The notes: generated from the sequence alone by a model not told the origin. 64,000 nt of DNA from VXRJ01 sp964636705 (GCA_964636705.1 CAZWUJ010000005.1:81679-145678), one strand, 5' to 3'; counted from the stretch's first letter, positions 1 to 8,787 are shown. Made by a program: numbers and translations.

Positions 1-1
1 C

Positions 2-2062
2 GATGCGGAGGTGTCGAACACCATCAGCGGCAACGCCGAGGCCCTTTCCGTCACGTTCGACGTCGTGCGCGGTCCCCTGTATCGCGTGGGCCAGGTGACC
101 GTCCGGGGCAACCTGGCGATGCCGACCGCCGAGATTCGCGCGATCCTCGACCTTTCCGAAGGCGATCCGCTCGTCGTGAGGGATCTGGACGCCCGCTTGG
201 CGGAGATCGAAGAACGCTATGCGCGGCTCGGCTACGCGACGGTTCGCGCGGTTCGGGAGGACCGGCCGGCAACGGAAGCAGCCGGGAACGGCGACGGCGC
301 AGGCAACGGTTCGGGGGGCGGGGACGCGGCGCTCGCCGGAACGGCCACGCAGTCGGTCGGGATCACCATCGTGGAGGGGGTGCGGACCGTGGTCGGATCG
401 GTCGCGTTCGACGGCGCCCAGTCGCTGTCACCCGCGTCGCTTGGCTCGGCAATCGGCGCAACCGCGGGCGGTCCCTACTACGCGCCCCAGGTGAACGCCG
501 ACCGCGACGCGTTGCTGACCCGCTACCTGAACGAGGGCTTCGATCGGGTCCGAATCACCGTGGACGCCAACTTCAGCGACGACCTGACGGGGGTCGATCT
601 CACCTACCGGATCGCCGAGGGTCAGCAGGTGCTGGTCGACCATGTGCTGATCGTCGGCAACCGGCAGGTCGATGCCGAGACCATTCGCCGCGAGGTGACG
701 TTGGCCCCGGGCGATCCGCTCGGTCTCGATGACGTCGCCGAGACGCGCCGGCGGCTCAATGCGCTGGGGATGTTCCGCCGCCTCGACATCCGCGAGTTCA
801 GCCATGGCCGCGCCGACCGGCGTGACGTGATCATCGAGGTGGATGAGGCGCCGGGAACACGCATCGGGTACGGCGGCGGCTTCGAACTGTCGCAGCGGCT
901 CCGTCGTGCGGCGCGCGGCACGGGCATCTCCGCGGTGGAGCGGATCGAGTTGGCCCCACGCGGGTCGTTCGAGATCGGACGCCGCAACCTTTGGGGCAGG
1001 AACCGTTCGATCGACCTCTTTTCCCGCGTCAGCGTCCGCCGGAAGAACGAACCGGTGATCTTCGCGCCGGGGGAGTCGACCCGGACCCTGGGCTTCAACG
1101 AGTACCGCGTGCTCGCGACGTATCGCGAGCCCCGGGCGATCGGTCTCGCGTGGGACGTGGTGATGTCGGGCTACGTCGAGCAGGCGGTCCGGCCCGGGTT
1201 CGACCTGTTCACGCGCGGGGTCACGGCGCAGTTGACCCGATCAGTGGATGTTTCGGTGAGCACGACGGTGGGCTACCGGCTCGGCAACAACGACACGTCG
1301 AACCGCGCACTCAATCGGGAGGACTCGGATATCGTCGACCGGCTCTTTCCGAATGTCCGCTTGTCGTCGTTCACGGCGAGTCAGGTGCGCGACACGCGGG
1401 ACGATCCGGTGGATCCCCGGCGCGGTACGTTCGTCAGCCTCGAAACCGAGCTGGCGGCGCGCGCGATCGGGTCGGAAGTGGGCTTTTCGAAGAGTTTTGC
1501 GTCCGGTTCGTGGTACCGGCAACTGCCCGGTGCGTCTCGCGTGGTGGTGGCCGCGGGCGCGAGGATTGGCGTCGCCTGGGGCTTTCCCCGCAATATCGTG
1601 GGGACCGGCGCGCAGGATGATTCGGACGCGACCCGTCGCGCCCTGGCGCTCCCAATCAGCGAGCGATTCTTCGCGGGCGGCAACACGACGGTTCGCGGCT
1701 TCGCGCTGGATCGTCTGGGTAGTCCCAGGACCGAACCAGGGGGCACCATAGATCAGGAGGGTTTCCCGCAGGGCGGCAACGCGATGCTGATCTTCAATTC
1801 CGAGCTTCGCCTTCGCGTTACGCGCACGGTCGGCCTGGTGACCTTCCTCGACACCGGGAACGTCTATGATCGGGTAGAACATCTGAGTCTGCGGCGGTTG
1901 CGATCCGGCGCCGGGTTCGGCGTGCGGTACCACTCGCCGGTCGGCCCGCTCGGCTTCGACATCGGGTTCAAGCTGGGCGGACGGTACCCGTTCGGTGACG
2001 ATCACAATTCGGAACCGGAGCAGCGCTGGGCGCTGCACTTCAGTTTCGGACAGGCATTCTGA
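2..2062 (+). CDS. BamA/TamA-family outer-membrane protein (5' end outside window)
   Basis: Outer-membrane beta-barrel of the Omp85 superfamily, which inserts or translocates outer-membrane proteins. At least three POTRA-like repeats are visible. One starts at YRVGQVTVRGN, one follows a Gly/Asn/Asp-rich linker (about residues 90-110), and one starts at VLVDHVLIVGNRQV. From about residue 285 the protein alternates aromatic beta-strands and contains the FFAGGNTTVRGF-type motif typical of the barrel. It ends in Phe (FSFGQAF), the usual C-terminal recognition signal. The reading frame is open to the window edge and the GTG at 11 has no obvious ribosome site, so the true start is probably upstream. 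BamA and TamA cannot be separated without the missing N-terminus. The downstream SurA-like gene fits outer-membrane biogenesis. Confidence 0.85.
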   Translation, partial: DAEVSNTISGNAEALSVTFDVVRGPLYRVGQVTVRGNLAMPTAEIRAILDLSEGDPLVVRDLDARLAEIEERYARLGYATVRAVREDRPATEAAGNGDGAGNGSGGGDAALAGTATQSVGITIVEGVRTVVGSVAFDGAQSLSPASLGSAIGATAGGPYYAPQVNADRDALLTRYLNEGFDRVRITVDANFSDDLTGVDLTYRIAEGQQVLVDHVLIVGNRQVDAETIRREVTLAPGDPLGLDDVAETRRRLNALGMFRRLDIREFSHGRADRRDVIIEVDEAPGTRIGYGGGFELSQRLRRAARGTGISAVERIELAPRGSFEIGRRNLWGRNRSIDLFSRVSVRRKNEPVIFAPGESTRTLGFNEYRVLATYREPRAIGLAWDVVMSGYVEQAVRPGFDLFTRGVTAQLTRSVDVSVSTTVGYRLGNNDTSNRALNREDSDIVDRLFPNVRLSSFTASQVRDTRDDPVDPRRGTFVSLETELAARAIGSEVGFSKSFASGSWYRQLPGASRVVVAAGARIGVAWGFPRNIVGTGAQDDSDATRRALALPISERFFAGGNTTVRGFALDRLGSPRTEPGGTIDQEGFPQGGNAMLIFNSELRLRVTRTVGLVTFLDTGNVYDRVEHLSLRRLRSGAGFGVRYHSPVGPLGFDIGFKLGGRYPFGDDHNSEPEQRWALHFSFGQAF

Positions 2063-2144
2063 TCCGTCCACGCGCCGTCTCGCTTGCCGCAGCCCTGGAG
2101 TAGTCGCGACTCGGCTCGGCTCGCGAACCCTCGGCGCTCTCGCC

Positions 2145-2639
2145 TTGGCGCTCTGTCTGTCGGCGTGCTCCGTCGTCGCGGGGCAGAGCCTCGACCGTGT
2201 CCTTGCGGTGGTGTCGGGACAGGTGATCCTGGCGTCCGATGTCCGTGCATTCCTTGAACTGGGGCTCTTCACTATCGACACGTCGGATCAGGCGGCACGG
2301 GAGTCGGCGGCACTCAATCTGTTGATCGAGCGGCGCCTGGCTCTCGACGAGGTGGAACGCTCAGGTTCCGTCGCGCTTCCCGCCGCGCGTGTCGAGCAGG
2401 AAATGGCGGCGGTCCGCGCGCGCTTCACCGACGAGGCGGCGTTCACGCGCCTGCTTGCCGAGGTGGGCCTCAACCTGGACGATCTGCGGCAGATACACAG
2501 TGACGACGCCCGGCTCGAGGCCTATCTGATCGACCGGTTCGGCCCATCGACGCATTTCGCCGAGCCGCGGCCCGCGCCGGTCGCCGATTGGTTGGCCAGC
2601 CTCGCGCGGCGCGCGGAGATCGCGCGGTTCGATCAATAG
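2145..2639 (+). CDS. SurA N-terminal-domain-like periplasmic chaperone, no PPIase domain
   Basis: Resembles the N-terminal chaperone part of SurA (RVLAVVSGQVILASDVRAFLEL, then a helical bundle with NLLIERRLALDEV). The protein stops before any parvulin-type isomerase domain, so it is at most a chaperone. A hydrophobic segment ending in a lipobox-like LSAC suggests export, possibly as a lipoprotein. The start is unclear. A positively charged signal-peptide n-region is encoded upstream of the TTG at 2145, but the only in-frame ATG is at 1995, deep inside the preceding gene. No in-frame ATG, GTG or TTG lies between 1995 and 2145. It follows the Omp85 gene on the same strand, consistent with a joint role in outer-membrane protein biogenesis. 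Alternatively it is a decayed SurA. Confidence 0.6.
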   Translation: MALCLSACSVVAGQSLDRVLAVVSGQVILASDVRAFLELGLFTIDTSDQAARESAALNLLIERRLALDEVERSGSVALPAARVEQEMAAVRARFTDEAAFTRLLAEVGLNLDDLRQIHSDDARLEAYLIDRFGPSTHFAEPRPAPVADWLASLARRAEIARFDQ

Positions 2640-2670
2640 CGAAAGGGGTTGAGCGCCGCCGGCCGCCGAG

Positions 2671-3432
2671 TCAAGTGGCGGCGACCGCGATCGCGATCTG
2701 CAGCAGGTTGAAGCCGGCGTGACTCACCATGCTGGCCACGGTGCTGCGGCGGCGAAGATAGATCGCGCCCCACGCGGCGCCCAGAAGTCCGGTGACGATG
2801 GCGGTGTCCCAGCCCTGCAACGCGTGACCCAGGCCGAACGCGGTGCTGAAGATCACGAGGCCGAGCCAGCCGCCTCCCAGGTGCTGCTCGAAACGCCGGA
2901 GGATGAATGCCCGCTGCAGTTCCTCACGCAGGCCGCCCGCGACCACGGCGACCAGGGCGAAAACGATCACCTGCGCCGGCGTGCCGATCATGCTGGCGAA
3001 CGGGTTGTCGGGGACATTGCGAAGGGACGGAGCGACCGCGGCGATCAGCAGGATCCCGCCGGTTGCGGCGATCAGGATGAACGGAGTGAGCGCAAGGCCG
3101 ATCGCCACCTCGCGCCGGACTGGCCGTCGCCCCAGCACGAGCCCCCGGACTGTCTCGCCCTGCCGGTGCAGCAGGTGGACGACAAGCAGCACAATCACCG
3201 CGGCGTCTGCGAACGAGAGGACGACGACGTAGGTGAAGGACGGATCGCCATTCGGCTCGGGCGTGGCGAGGCCGACGGTGGCCAGCAGCGCGGCGATCGC
3301 AAGCTGGGTCGGGAAACCGAAGCAGAGCACCACCTCGAGGAGCGAGCGAAGCACGTGGCGCCGCCGGTCGGCGCGGGAGGCGGGCGGGAGTCCGAGCGCC
3401 ACCGGGGGGACGGCCCACACGTACTGCGCCAC
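2671..3432 (-). CDS. CPBP family intramembrane metalloprotease
   Basis: Polytopic membrane protein of 253 residues with the CAAX/CPBP (ABI) protease signature: the EExxxR-like motif in GGLREELQRAFILRRFEQ, then FSTAFGLGHALQGW and the final helix HAGFNLLQIA, which supply the conserved His and Asn. Glu and His in these motifs form the presumed metal site within the membrane. Six to seven hydrophobic segments are visible. The gene is convergent with the SurA-like gene and divergent from nrdJ. Substrates of bacterial CPBP proteases are mostly unknown and nothing nearby points to one. Confidence 0.85.
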   Translation of the reverse strand: MAQYVWAVPPVALGLPPASRADRRRHVLRSLLEVVLCFGFPTQLAIAALLATVGLATPEPNGDPSFTYVVVLSFADAAVIVLLVVHLLHRQGETVRGLVLGRRPVRREVAIGLALTPFILIAATGGILLIAAVAPSLRNVPDNPFASMIGTPAQVIVFALVAVVAGGLREELQRAFILRRFEQHLGGGWLGLVIFSTAFGLGHALQGWDTAIVTGLLGAAWGAIYLRRRSTVASMVSHAGFNLLQIAIAVAAT

Positions 3433-3495
3433 GCAGGGACTCTAGCAGCCTCTGCCGCACCGTTGACGGCCAAGCCGCTTGACGGATCCCGAGAT

Positions 3496-3511
3496 GTGGT
3501 ATATGTTGCGT
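3496..3511 (+). promoter_or_regulatory. NrdR-box-like site 1
   Basis: GTGGTATATGTTGCGT matches the NrdR-box consensus (acaCwATATaTwGtgt) at about 10 of 16 positions by eye. It lies exactly 31 bp, three helical turns, before a better site, which is the usual arrangement for tandem NrdR boxes. It sits in a locally AT-rich stretch upstream of the ribonucleotide reductase gene. The call rests mostly on the pairing and spacing. Confidence 0.45.
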
Positions 3512-3526
3512 TCCAGACGCTCGCAA

Positions 3527-3542
3527 CTACCAAATATTGTGT
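3527..3542 (+). promoter_or_regulatory. NrdR-box-like site 2
   Basis: CTACCAAATATTGTGT matches the NrdR-box consensus at about 13 of 16 positions, including the right half AATATTGTGT. NrdR is the ATP/dATP-sensing repressor of ribonucleotide reductase genes. The rest of the 3433-3741 gap holds a short tandem GCCGCTAAC repeat (about 3642-3660) and the nrdJ ribosome site. I see no cobalamin riboswitch in it. Confidence 0.55.
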
Positions 3543-3741
3543 TTTTGAGTTCCATCCACTTGATACCTATCGCCTTCGCTAGAGATTGTCTCCCCGAGTG
3601 CCGACTGTCTACGGAAACGTCGGTTCCTCCCACAGCGCCCCGCCGCTAACGCCGCTAACGTTTATTGGCTCGGTCCAAGCGCCTGTACTATCGAATCGTG
3701 GCAAGGGCGTTTGCCGGAGCGTTCTGACGGAGGAGGTTTTC

Positions 3742-6531
3742 GTGTCGAGAGCAGCCATGCAGGAGTCGGAGGCGGCGCTGTCCGGGATGGCGGCCCCGGA
3801 GGCTTCAGGACTTGAGTTTCCGCGCGTCTTCAGCCGCGCGGAGGTTGATCCGTTCGACGAGATCGAGTGGGAGCTCCGCTCGGCCGTGATCGCCAACGAG
3901 AAGGGCGAAAGGGTCTTCGAGCAGCACGACGTCGAGATCCCCAGGTTCTGGTCGCAGCAGGCGACCAACATCGTGGTCTCGAAGTACTTCCGCGGCCAGA
4001 TGCGCTCGCCCGAGCGCGAGCGGAGCGTCCGCCAATTGATCGGCCGGGTCGTCGACACCATCACCGGGTGGGCGGAAGCGCAGCACTACTTCGCCACGCC
4101 GGAGGATCTGAACGCGTTCAGCGGTGACCTGAAATACCTCCTCCTGCACCAGAAGGCTGCGTTCAACAGCCCCGTCTGGTTCAACTGCGGCTTCGAGAAG
4201 CAGCCGCAGTGCTCCGCCTGCTTCATCAACTCGGTCGACGACACGATGGACTCGATCCTCACCCTCGCCCGGACCGAGGGAATGCTGTTCAAGTTCGGCT
4301 CCGGCACCGGGACCAACCTCTCGCCTATCCGGTCGTCGCGCGAGCTGCTGGCCGGTGGCGGCACTGCGTCCGGCCCGGTCTCGTTCATGAAGGGCTACGA
4401 CGCGTTCGCCGGGGTCATCAAGTCCGGCGGCAAGACGCGGCGCGCCGCGAAGATGGTCATCCTGAACGCCGACCATCCGGACATCGTCGACTTCATCAAC
4501 TGCAAGGTGGACGAGGAACGCAAGGCCTGGGCGCTGATCGACGCGGGTTACGACGGGTCGTTCACGGGCACGGCGTACAGCTCGGTCTTTTTCCAGAACT
4601 CGAACAACAGCATCCGCGTGCCGGACCAGTTCATGCGCGCCGTCGTGGATGACGGCGAATGGCAGACGCGCGCCGTCAGCGGCGACCACCGGGTGATGGA
4701 CGCCTACCGGGCCCGCGATCTGATGCACCTCGTGGCCGAGGGAACGCACGTCTGCGGCGATCCGGGAATGCAGTTCGATACGACGATCAACGACTGGCAC
4801 ACCTGTCCCAACACCGCCCGGATCAATGCGTCGAATCCCTGTTCCGAGTACATGTTTCTGGACGATTCGGCCTGCAACCTGGCGTCGTTGAACCTGATGC
4901 GGTTCGTCCGCGAGGACGGGTCGGGCGAGTTTGACGTCGACGCGTTCCGAGCCGCGGTCCGGACGCTGATCACCGCCATGGAAGTGATTGTCGGCAACGC
5001 CAGCTACCCGACCGAGGCGATCGGCAAGAACTCCGACGCGTATCGGCCTCTCGGCCTCGGCTACGCCAACCTCGGGGCGCTGCTGATGTCGCGCGGCGTG
5101 CCCTACGACAGCGATGAAGGGCGCGACTACGCCGCCGCGATCACGGCGTTGATGACCGGTGAGGCATACGCGCAGTCAGCCCGGATCGCGCGCGACTGCG
5201 GCGGGCCGTTCAGTGGTTATCCGAAGAACGAGCAACCGTTCCTTCGCGTCATGCGCAAGCACCGCGATGCGCTCAGGGACGTTGATGCCGGACATGTGCC
5301 GGACGACCTGTACGGTTTGGCGGCGGAGGCGTGGCACGATGCCGTGTCGCTGGGCGAGTCGCACGGCTACCGGAATGCCCAGGCGACGGTGCTCGCACCC
5401 ACCGGCACTATCGGCTTCATGATGGACTGCGACACGACCGGCGTGGAGCCTGACATTGCCCTCGTCAAGTACAAGAAGCTGGTCGACGGCGGCATGATGA
5501 AGATCGTCAACCAGACGGTCCCGACCGCGCTCGCGCGGCTCGGGTATGACGACGAACAGGTGAAGGCTATCGTCGAGCATATCGACGACAACGACACGAT
5601 CGAAGGCGCGTCGCACCTGCGGCAGGAAGATCTGCCGGTCTTCGACTGTGCCTTCAAGCCGGCCAACGGCGATCGCTTCATCCACTACATGGGTCACATC
5701 CGGATGATCGGCGCGGCGCAGCCGTTCATATCGGGCGCCATTTCCAAGACGATCAACGTCCCGACCGACGCGACCATCCAGGACATCGAGCAGGCCTACA
5801 TCGACGCGTGGCGGCTGGGGACCAAGGCGGTCTCGATCTACCGCGACGGGAGCAAGCGGACGCAGCCGCTCAATACCGCGCAAGCGGCGGCGGAGGCTGC
5901 GGTCGACGCGTTGCCCGGCCAGCCGGTCCGCCGCCGGCTACCGGACGTGCGCCAGGCGATCACGCACAAGTTCGACATCGCGGGCCACGAGGGCTACATA
6001 ACGGTGGGTCTGTTCGAGGATGGCTCGCCGGGCGAGATCTTCCTTGTGATGGCGAAGGAGGGCTCGACCATCTCCGGTTTCGCCGACGCCTTCGCGCAGG
6101 CAATCTCCTACGCGCTGCAGTACGGCGTGCCGCTCCAGGTGCTGGTGGACAAGTTCAGCCACGTCCGGTTCGAGCCGGCCGGCCTGACGAAGAATCCGGA
6201 CGTCCGGATTGCGAAGTCGATTGTCGACTACATCTTCCGCTGGATGGCATCGAAGTTCCTCTCGGTTGAGGCGCAGGAGGCGGCCGGCGTAAACGTTGCG
6301 CCGGCCGAGGAACAGGACGGTGAGCAGCTCTCGTTGACCGACGCCCCACCGGTCAACGGCAGCGGCGTGGCTCCCGTCGCCCCGGTCGCCAAGGCGCCGT
6401 CGACGGCGACCAACTTTGCGATCCAGAACGATCAGGACGCCCCGCCATGCGCCACGTGCGGCGCCATCATGATCCGGAACGGCGCCTGCTACAAGTGCAT
6501 CAACTGCGGCGCCACCAGCGGCTGCGCGTAG
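3742..6531 (+). CDS. nrdJ: Vitamin B12-dependent ribonucleoside-diphosphate reductase (class II)
   Basis: Makes deoxyribonucleotides using adenosylcobalamin, independent of oxygen. The protein has the class II core: FNSPVWFNCGFE with a cysteine-rich segment (QCSACFINSVDD), the specificity region GTGTNLSPIRSSREL, the active-site loop NPCSEYMFLDDSACNLASLNL (reactive Cys and neighbouring residues), and APTGTIGFMMDCDTTGVEP. These are followed by a TSCPD-type domain and a C-terminal zinc-ribbon-like tail (CATCG and CINCG pairs). The GTG at 3742 is chosen because GGAGGAGG lies 5 nt before it. Translation from 3586 would add about 52 residues of poor sequence. The product is 929 residues, normal for the family. 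Two NrdR-box-like sites lie about 200 bp upstream. Confidence 0.96.
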   Translation: MSRAAMQESEAALSGMAAPEASGLEFPRVFSRAEVDPFDEIEWELRSAVIANEKGERVFEQHDVEIPRFWSQQATNIVVSKYFRGQMRSPERERSVRQLIGRVVDTITGWAEAQHYFATPEDLNAFSGDLKYLLLHQKAAFNSPVWFNCGFEKQPQCSACFINSVDDTMDSILTLARTEGMLFKFGSGTGTNLSPIRSSRELLAGGGTASGPVSFMKGYDAFAGVIKSGGKTRRAAKMVILNADHPDIVDFINCKVDEERKAWALIDAGYDGSFTGTAYSSVFFQNSNNSIRVPDQFMRAVVDDGEWQTRAVSGDHRVMDAYRARDLMHLVAEGTHVCGDPGMQFDTTINDWHTCPNTARINASNPCSEYMFLDDSACNLASLNLMRFVREDGSGEFDVDAFRAAVRTLITAMEVIVGNASYPTEAIGKNSDAYRPLGLGYANLGALLMSRGVPYDSDEGRDYAAAITALMTGEAYAQSARIARDCGGPFSGYPKNEQPFLRVMRKHRDALRDVDAGHVPDDLYGLAAEAWHDAVSLGESHGYRNAQATVLAPTGTIGFMMDCDTTGVEPDIALVKYKKLVDGGMMKIVNQTVPTALARLGYDDEQVKAIVEHIDDNDTIEGASHLRQEDLPVFDCAFKPANGDRFIHYMGHIRMIGAAQPFISGAISKTINVPTDATIQDIEQAYIDAWRLGTKAVSIYRDGSKRTQPLNTAQAAAEAAVDALPGQPVRRRLPDVRQAITHKFDIAGHEGYITVGLFEDGSPGEIFLVMAKEGSTISGFADAFAQAISYALQYGVPLQVLVDKFSHVRFEPAGLTKNPDVRIAKSIVDYIFRWMASKFLSVEAQEAAGVNVAPAEEQDGEQLSLTDAPPVNGSGVAPVAPVAKAPSTATNFAIQNDQDAPPCATCGAIMIRNGACYKCINCGATSGCA

Positions 6532-6534
6532 AAC

Positions 6535-6915
6535 CTACTGCTCTTCGGGCAGCTTCCCGCCCGGAATCGGCTCCCAGCCGTACCAGGCGAGCGCGATCAG
6601 GAGGATGGAGAACCCGGCCCGGGCGGCCTGCGTCCAGTGGAGCAACTGATCGTAGTAGTGGCCGTCGTTGTGCAGGCTGATCGACTGCAGGCCCAGAAGG
6701 CCGGCGATAGCCAGGGCCAGCCCGCCCGGCAGGGAGATGCGCACGAATACGGCCGCGAGAGCCAGCGTGATGCCGGAGAGAATGCCCCACGCGTTGGCCC
6801 ACCACTCGAGGATGCCGATGAAGAGGAGGTCGGCGATGCCCGCGACAACGGCATAGATCGCGTAGAAGAACATCCCGGCGGCGGCGGCGCGGAGCATGAA
6901 AGCATGTTGTATCAT
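6535..6915 (-). CDS. Small integral membrane protein, unrecognised
   Basis: A 126-residue protein (120 if started at the ATG at 6897) with about four hydrophobic segments: AAAAGMFFYAIYAVVAGIAD, LSGITLALAAVFVRI, LALAIAGLLGLQSI and ILLIALAWYGW. It resembles small DoxX-like or DUF-type four-helix membrane proteins but I cannot assign a family. The end lies 3 bp from the end of nrdJ, so the two genes are tightly convergent. The 5' end is divergent from the short-chain dehydrogenase, and a family A hairpin repeat lies between their starts. Confidence 0.65.
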   Translation of the reverse strand: MIQHAFMLRAAAAGMFFYAIYAVVAGIADLLFIGILEWWANAWGILSGITLALAAVFVRISLPGGLALAIAGLLGLQSISLHNDGHYYDQLLHWTQAARAGFSILLIALAWYGWEPIPGGKLPEEQ

Positions 6916-6929
6916 GCCGGGCCGCCGTC

Positions 6930-6953
6930 GTGCCGGCCTGGACGCCGGCCCAC
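6930..6953 (-). repeat. Family A dispersed hairpin repeat, copy 1
   Basis: On the minus strand this reads as a GGCCGGCGTCC/AGGCCGGCAC hairpin, a variant of the family A element with a GTCC loop region. Other copies are at 18041-18063, 18081-18103, 22762-22784 and 43166-43189. It lies between divergent genes. Confidence 0.6.
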
Positions 6954-6973
6954 GGCAAGGGCGTACCGGCATC

Positions 6974-7765
6974 ATGGATCTGCACCTTAATGGTCGCGTA
7001 GCGCTGATCACCGGCTCGAGCCGGGGGCTTGGCTTCGCTTCGGCCCGCGCGCTCGCTGCGGAGGGAGCGCGGGTCGCGATCTGCGCGCGGGGCGCGGAGC
7101 GGCTGGCCGTGGCGGCGGGGGAGTTGCGCGGGGTCGCGGGGGCAGTTCCGGGCGGCGCGGACCGCGTCCTGGCGGTCGAGGCGGATCTGGCGACCGACGC
7201 AGGTATTGCGGCGGTTGTCGACCGGACCGTCGAGGCCTTCGGCGGGCTCGACATTCTGGTGAACAATGTGGGCCGCGCCGGAGGCGGCGGAATCACCGAG
7301 GCGACCGACGACGAGTGGCGCTCGGCCCTTGACCAGACGCTCTGGCCGGCCATCCGCGCGTCGCGCCGGGCGGTGCCGCACCTGCGCGCCCGTGGCGGCG
7401 GCGTCATCATCGTGATCGGGTCAATCTGGGGTCGCGAGTCGGGTGGCCGGATGACCTACAACGCGGTCAAGGCGGCCGAGATCAGTCTGGCGAAGTCGAT
7501 GGCGCAGGAGCTGGCGCCGGAGGGGATCCGGGTGGTGAGCGTCTGTCCGGGCTCTATCTCCTTTCCGGGTGGGTCGTGGCATCGCCGGCAGCAGGAAGAC
7601 CCCAAAGGTATGGCGGCTTTCGTGCGGGCGCAGCTTCCGTTCGGCCGGTTCGGACGGGCGGAGGAGGTCGGGGACGTCGTGGCGTTTCTGGCGTCGGACC
7701 GCGCGAGTTGGGTGAGCGGAGCCGCCGTTACCGTCGATGGCTGCCAGTCGCGCTCGCTGATCTGA
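6974..7765 (+). CDS. SDR family NAD(P)-dependent oxidoreductase
   Basis: Classical short-chain dehydrogenase/reductase of 263 residues. The Rossmann motif TGSSRGLG follows VALITG near the N-terminus, NNVG marks strand beta-4, and the catalytic YNAVK follows a Ser-containing IVIGSIWGRESGG segment. The C-terminal SGAAVTVDGCQS is typical of 3-oxoacyl-ACP reductase-like SDRs. The start at 6974 (MDLHLNGRVALITG) is preferred over the upstream ATG at 6896, which would add a GC-repeat-encoded extension. The substrate cannot be inferred from sequence or neighbours. Confidence 0.9.
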   Translation: MDLHLNGRVALITGSSRGLGFASARALAAEGARVAICARGAERLAVAAGELRGVAGAVPGGADRVLAVEADLATDAGIAAVVDRTVEAFGGLDILVNNVGRAGGGGITEATDDEWRSALDQTLWPAIRASRRAVPHLRARGGGVIIVIGSIWGRESGGRMTYNAVKAAEISLAKSMAQELAPEGIRVVSVCPGSISFPGGSWHRRQQEDPKGMAAFVRAQLPFGRFGRAEEVGDVVAFLASDRASWVSGAAVTVDGCQSRSLI

Positions 7766-7769
7766 CGAT

Positions 7770-8009
7770 TCAGCGCCGTGCGCGCTGCTGCTTGAGGCGG
7801 CTCGCGACCGTCACCTCGCCGAACCGCTTCCGGAAGCGGTCGACGCGACCCTCGGTGTCGACCAGCTTCTGCTTGCCAGTGAAGAAGGGGTGGCAGGAGG
7901 AGCAGATTTCCAGGTGGAGTTCCTTCTTGGTCGAACGGGTCTTCCAGGTGGCGCCGCAGGCGCACCGTACGTTGACCTCATGGTATGCCGGGTGAATCTC
8001 TGCCCTCAC
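7770..8009 (-). CDS. rpmE: 50S ribosomal protein L31
   Basis: Small basic ribosomal protein with the L31 pattern IHPAYHEVNVRCACG, LEICSSCHPFFTGKQK and VDRFRKRFG. The paired cysteines (CACG and CSSC) make it the zinc-binding type. The GTG at 8009 is chosen because family members begin just before IHP and a GGAGG-like site lies upstream. The ATG at 8027 would add six residues (MVEDGN). The gene ends 5 bp from the convergent dehydrogenase. Confidence 0.93.
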   Translation of the reverse strand: MRAEIHPAYHEVNVRCACGATWKTRSTKKELHLEICSSCHPFFTGKQKLVDTEGRVDRFRKRFGEVTVASRLKQQRARR

Positions 8010-8055
8010 GTTCCCGTCCTCCACCAACCGCGCAAACGGACATTATAGCAGCCGC

Positions 8056-8688
8056 TCAGGGGGCGATCATCCGGCCGATGGCGTCGAGGGCCGAGCCCAC
8101 TCCTTCACCCGTCCGTCCGGAGACGGGAACGACGTCGACTTCCATCGCGGCCGCATGGGCGCGCCGGGCGGTCGCCTGGGCGCTTCGCGACATCCGATCG
8201 ATTTTGGTCATGACGACGGCGACCGGGGCGTCGAGACCCCGCAGCCAGGCGAGCGCGTCGAGGTCGTTGTCCAGGCCGGCATGGCGCGCGTCCACGATGA
8301 GAAAGGCGCCGGCGAGCCATGGGGTGGCGGGACGTTCCTCCGCGTCGTCCCGCGCCGCGAGCTGCCCGAAGAAGGAGCGCGTCAGTTCATCGAACTGGCG
8401 CCTGGCGTTCCCGCCTCCACGGGCGTAACCGTAGCCGGGGAGGTCGGCCAGAGTCACGCGTTGCGGCTTGCGTGCCGATCTTGCGACACGAAGCGCGTAG
8501 AGGTTGGCAAGGCGGGTGGTTCCCGGCTTCTGGCCTGTCCGGGCGATGCGACGGCCCGCCAATGCATTGATCAGACTCGACTTGCCGACGTTGGAGCGGC
8601 CGACGAGGGTGATCGTGGCTCCGCCGTCGGCGGGAAGGCGTCCGCCGACCGGCACGCTGGTGACGAAGTCGGCGTCGAGGATCTTCAC
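8056..8688 (-). CDS. engB: Ribosome biogenesis GTP-binding protein EngB/YsxC
   Basis: Circularly ordinary TRAFAC GTPase of 210 residues needed for 50S subunit assembly. Visible motifs are the P-loop GRSNVGKSSLIN (G1), the switch region ARTGQKPGTTR (G2), the G3 motif DLPGYGYARGG, which is characteristic of EngB, and the G4 motif TKID. The gene lies downstream of lon on the same strand and is separated from it by two hairpins. Confidence 0.95.
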   Translation of the reverse strand: MKILDADFVTSVPVGGRLPADGGATITLVGRSNVGKSSLINALAGRRIARTGQKPGTTRLANLYALRVARSARKPQRVTLADLPGYGYARGGGNARRQFDELTRSFFGQLAARDDAEERPATPWLAGAFLIVDARHAGLDNDLDALAWLRGLDAPVAVVMTKIDRMSRSAQATARRAHAAAMEVDVVPVSGRTGEGVGSALDAIGRMIAP

Positions 8689-8723
8689 GGGGCGGTCCCC
8701 CGGGGCGAGGAGCTTGCGCCGTA

Positions 8724-8747
8724 GAAGTTCCGCGCCAGCGGAACTTC
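8724..8747 (-). terminator. Hairpin downstream of lon
   Basis: Perfect inverted repeat GAAGTTCCGC / GCGGAACTTC with a 4-nt loop, about 40 bp after the lon stop codon. No clear U-tract follows, so it could be an attenuating or mRNA-stabilising hairpin rather than a strict intrinsic terminator. Confidence 0.5.
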
Positions 8748-8750
8748 CAA

Positions 8751-8768
8751 CGCGCCCGCAAGGGCGCG
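8751..8768 (-). terminator. Second hairpin downstream of lon
   Basis: CGCGCCC / GGGCGCG stem with a GCAA tetraloop (TTGC on the minus strand), immediately next to the hairpin at 8724-8747. The two together mark the lon-engB boundary. Confidence 0.45.
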
Positions 8769-8787
8769 CGAGCCCCGCCCGCCCTGA

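Noticed and set aside
3433..3741. Cobalamin riboswitch upstream of nrdJ
   Set aside because: No B12-box-like sequence or extended conserved core could be found. NrdR-like sites explain the region better.
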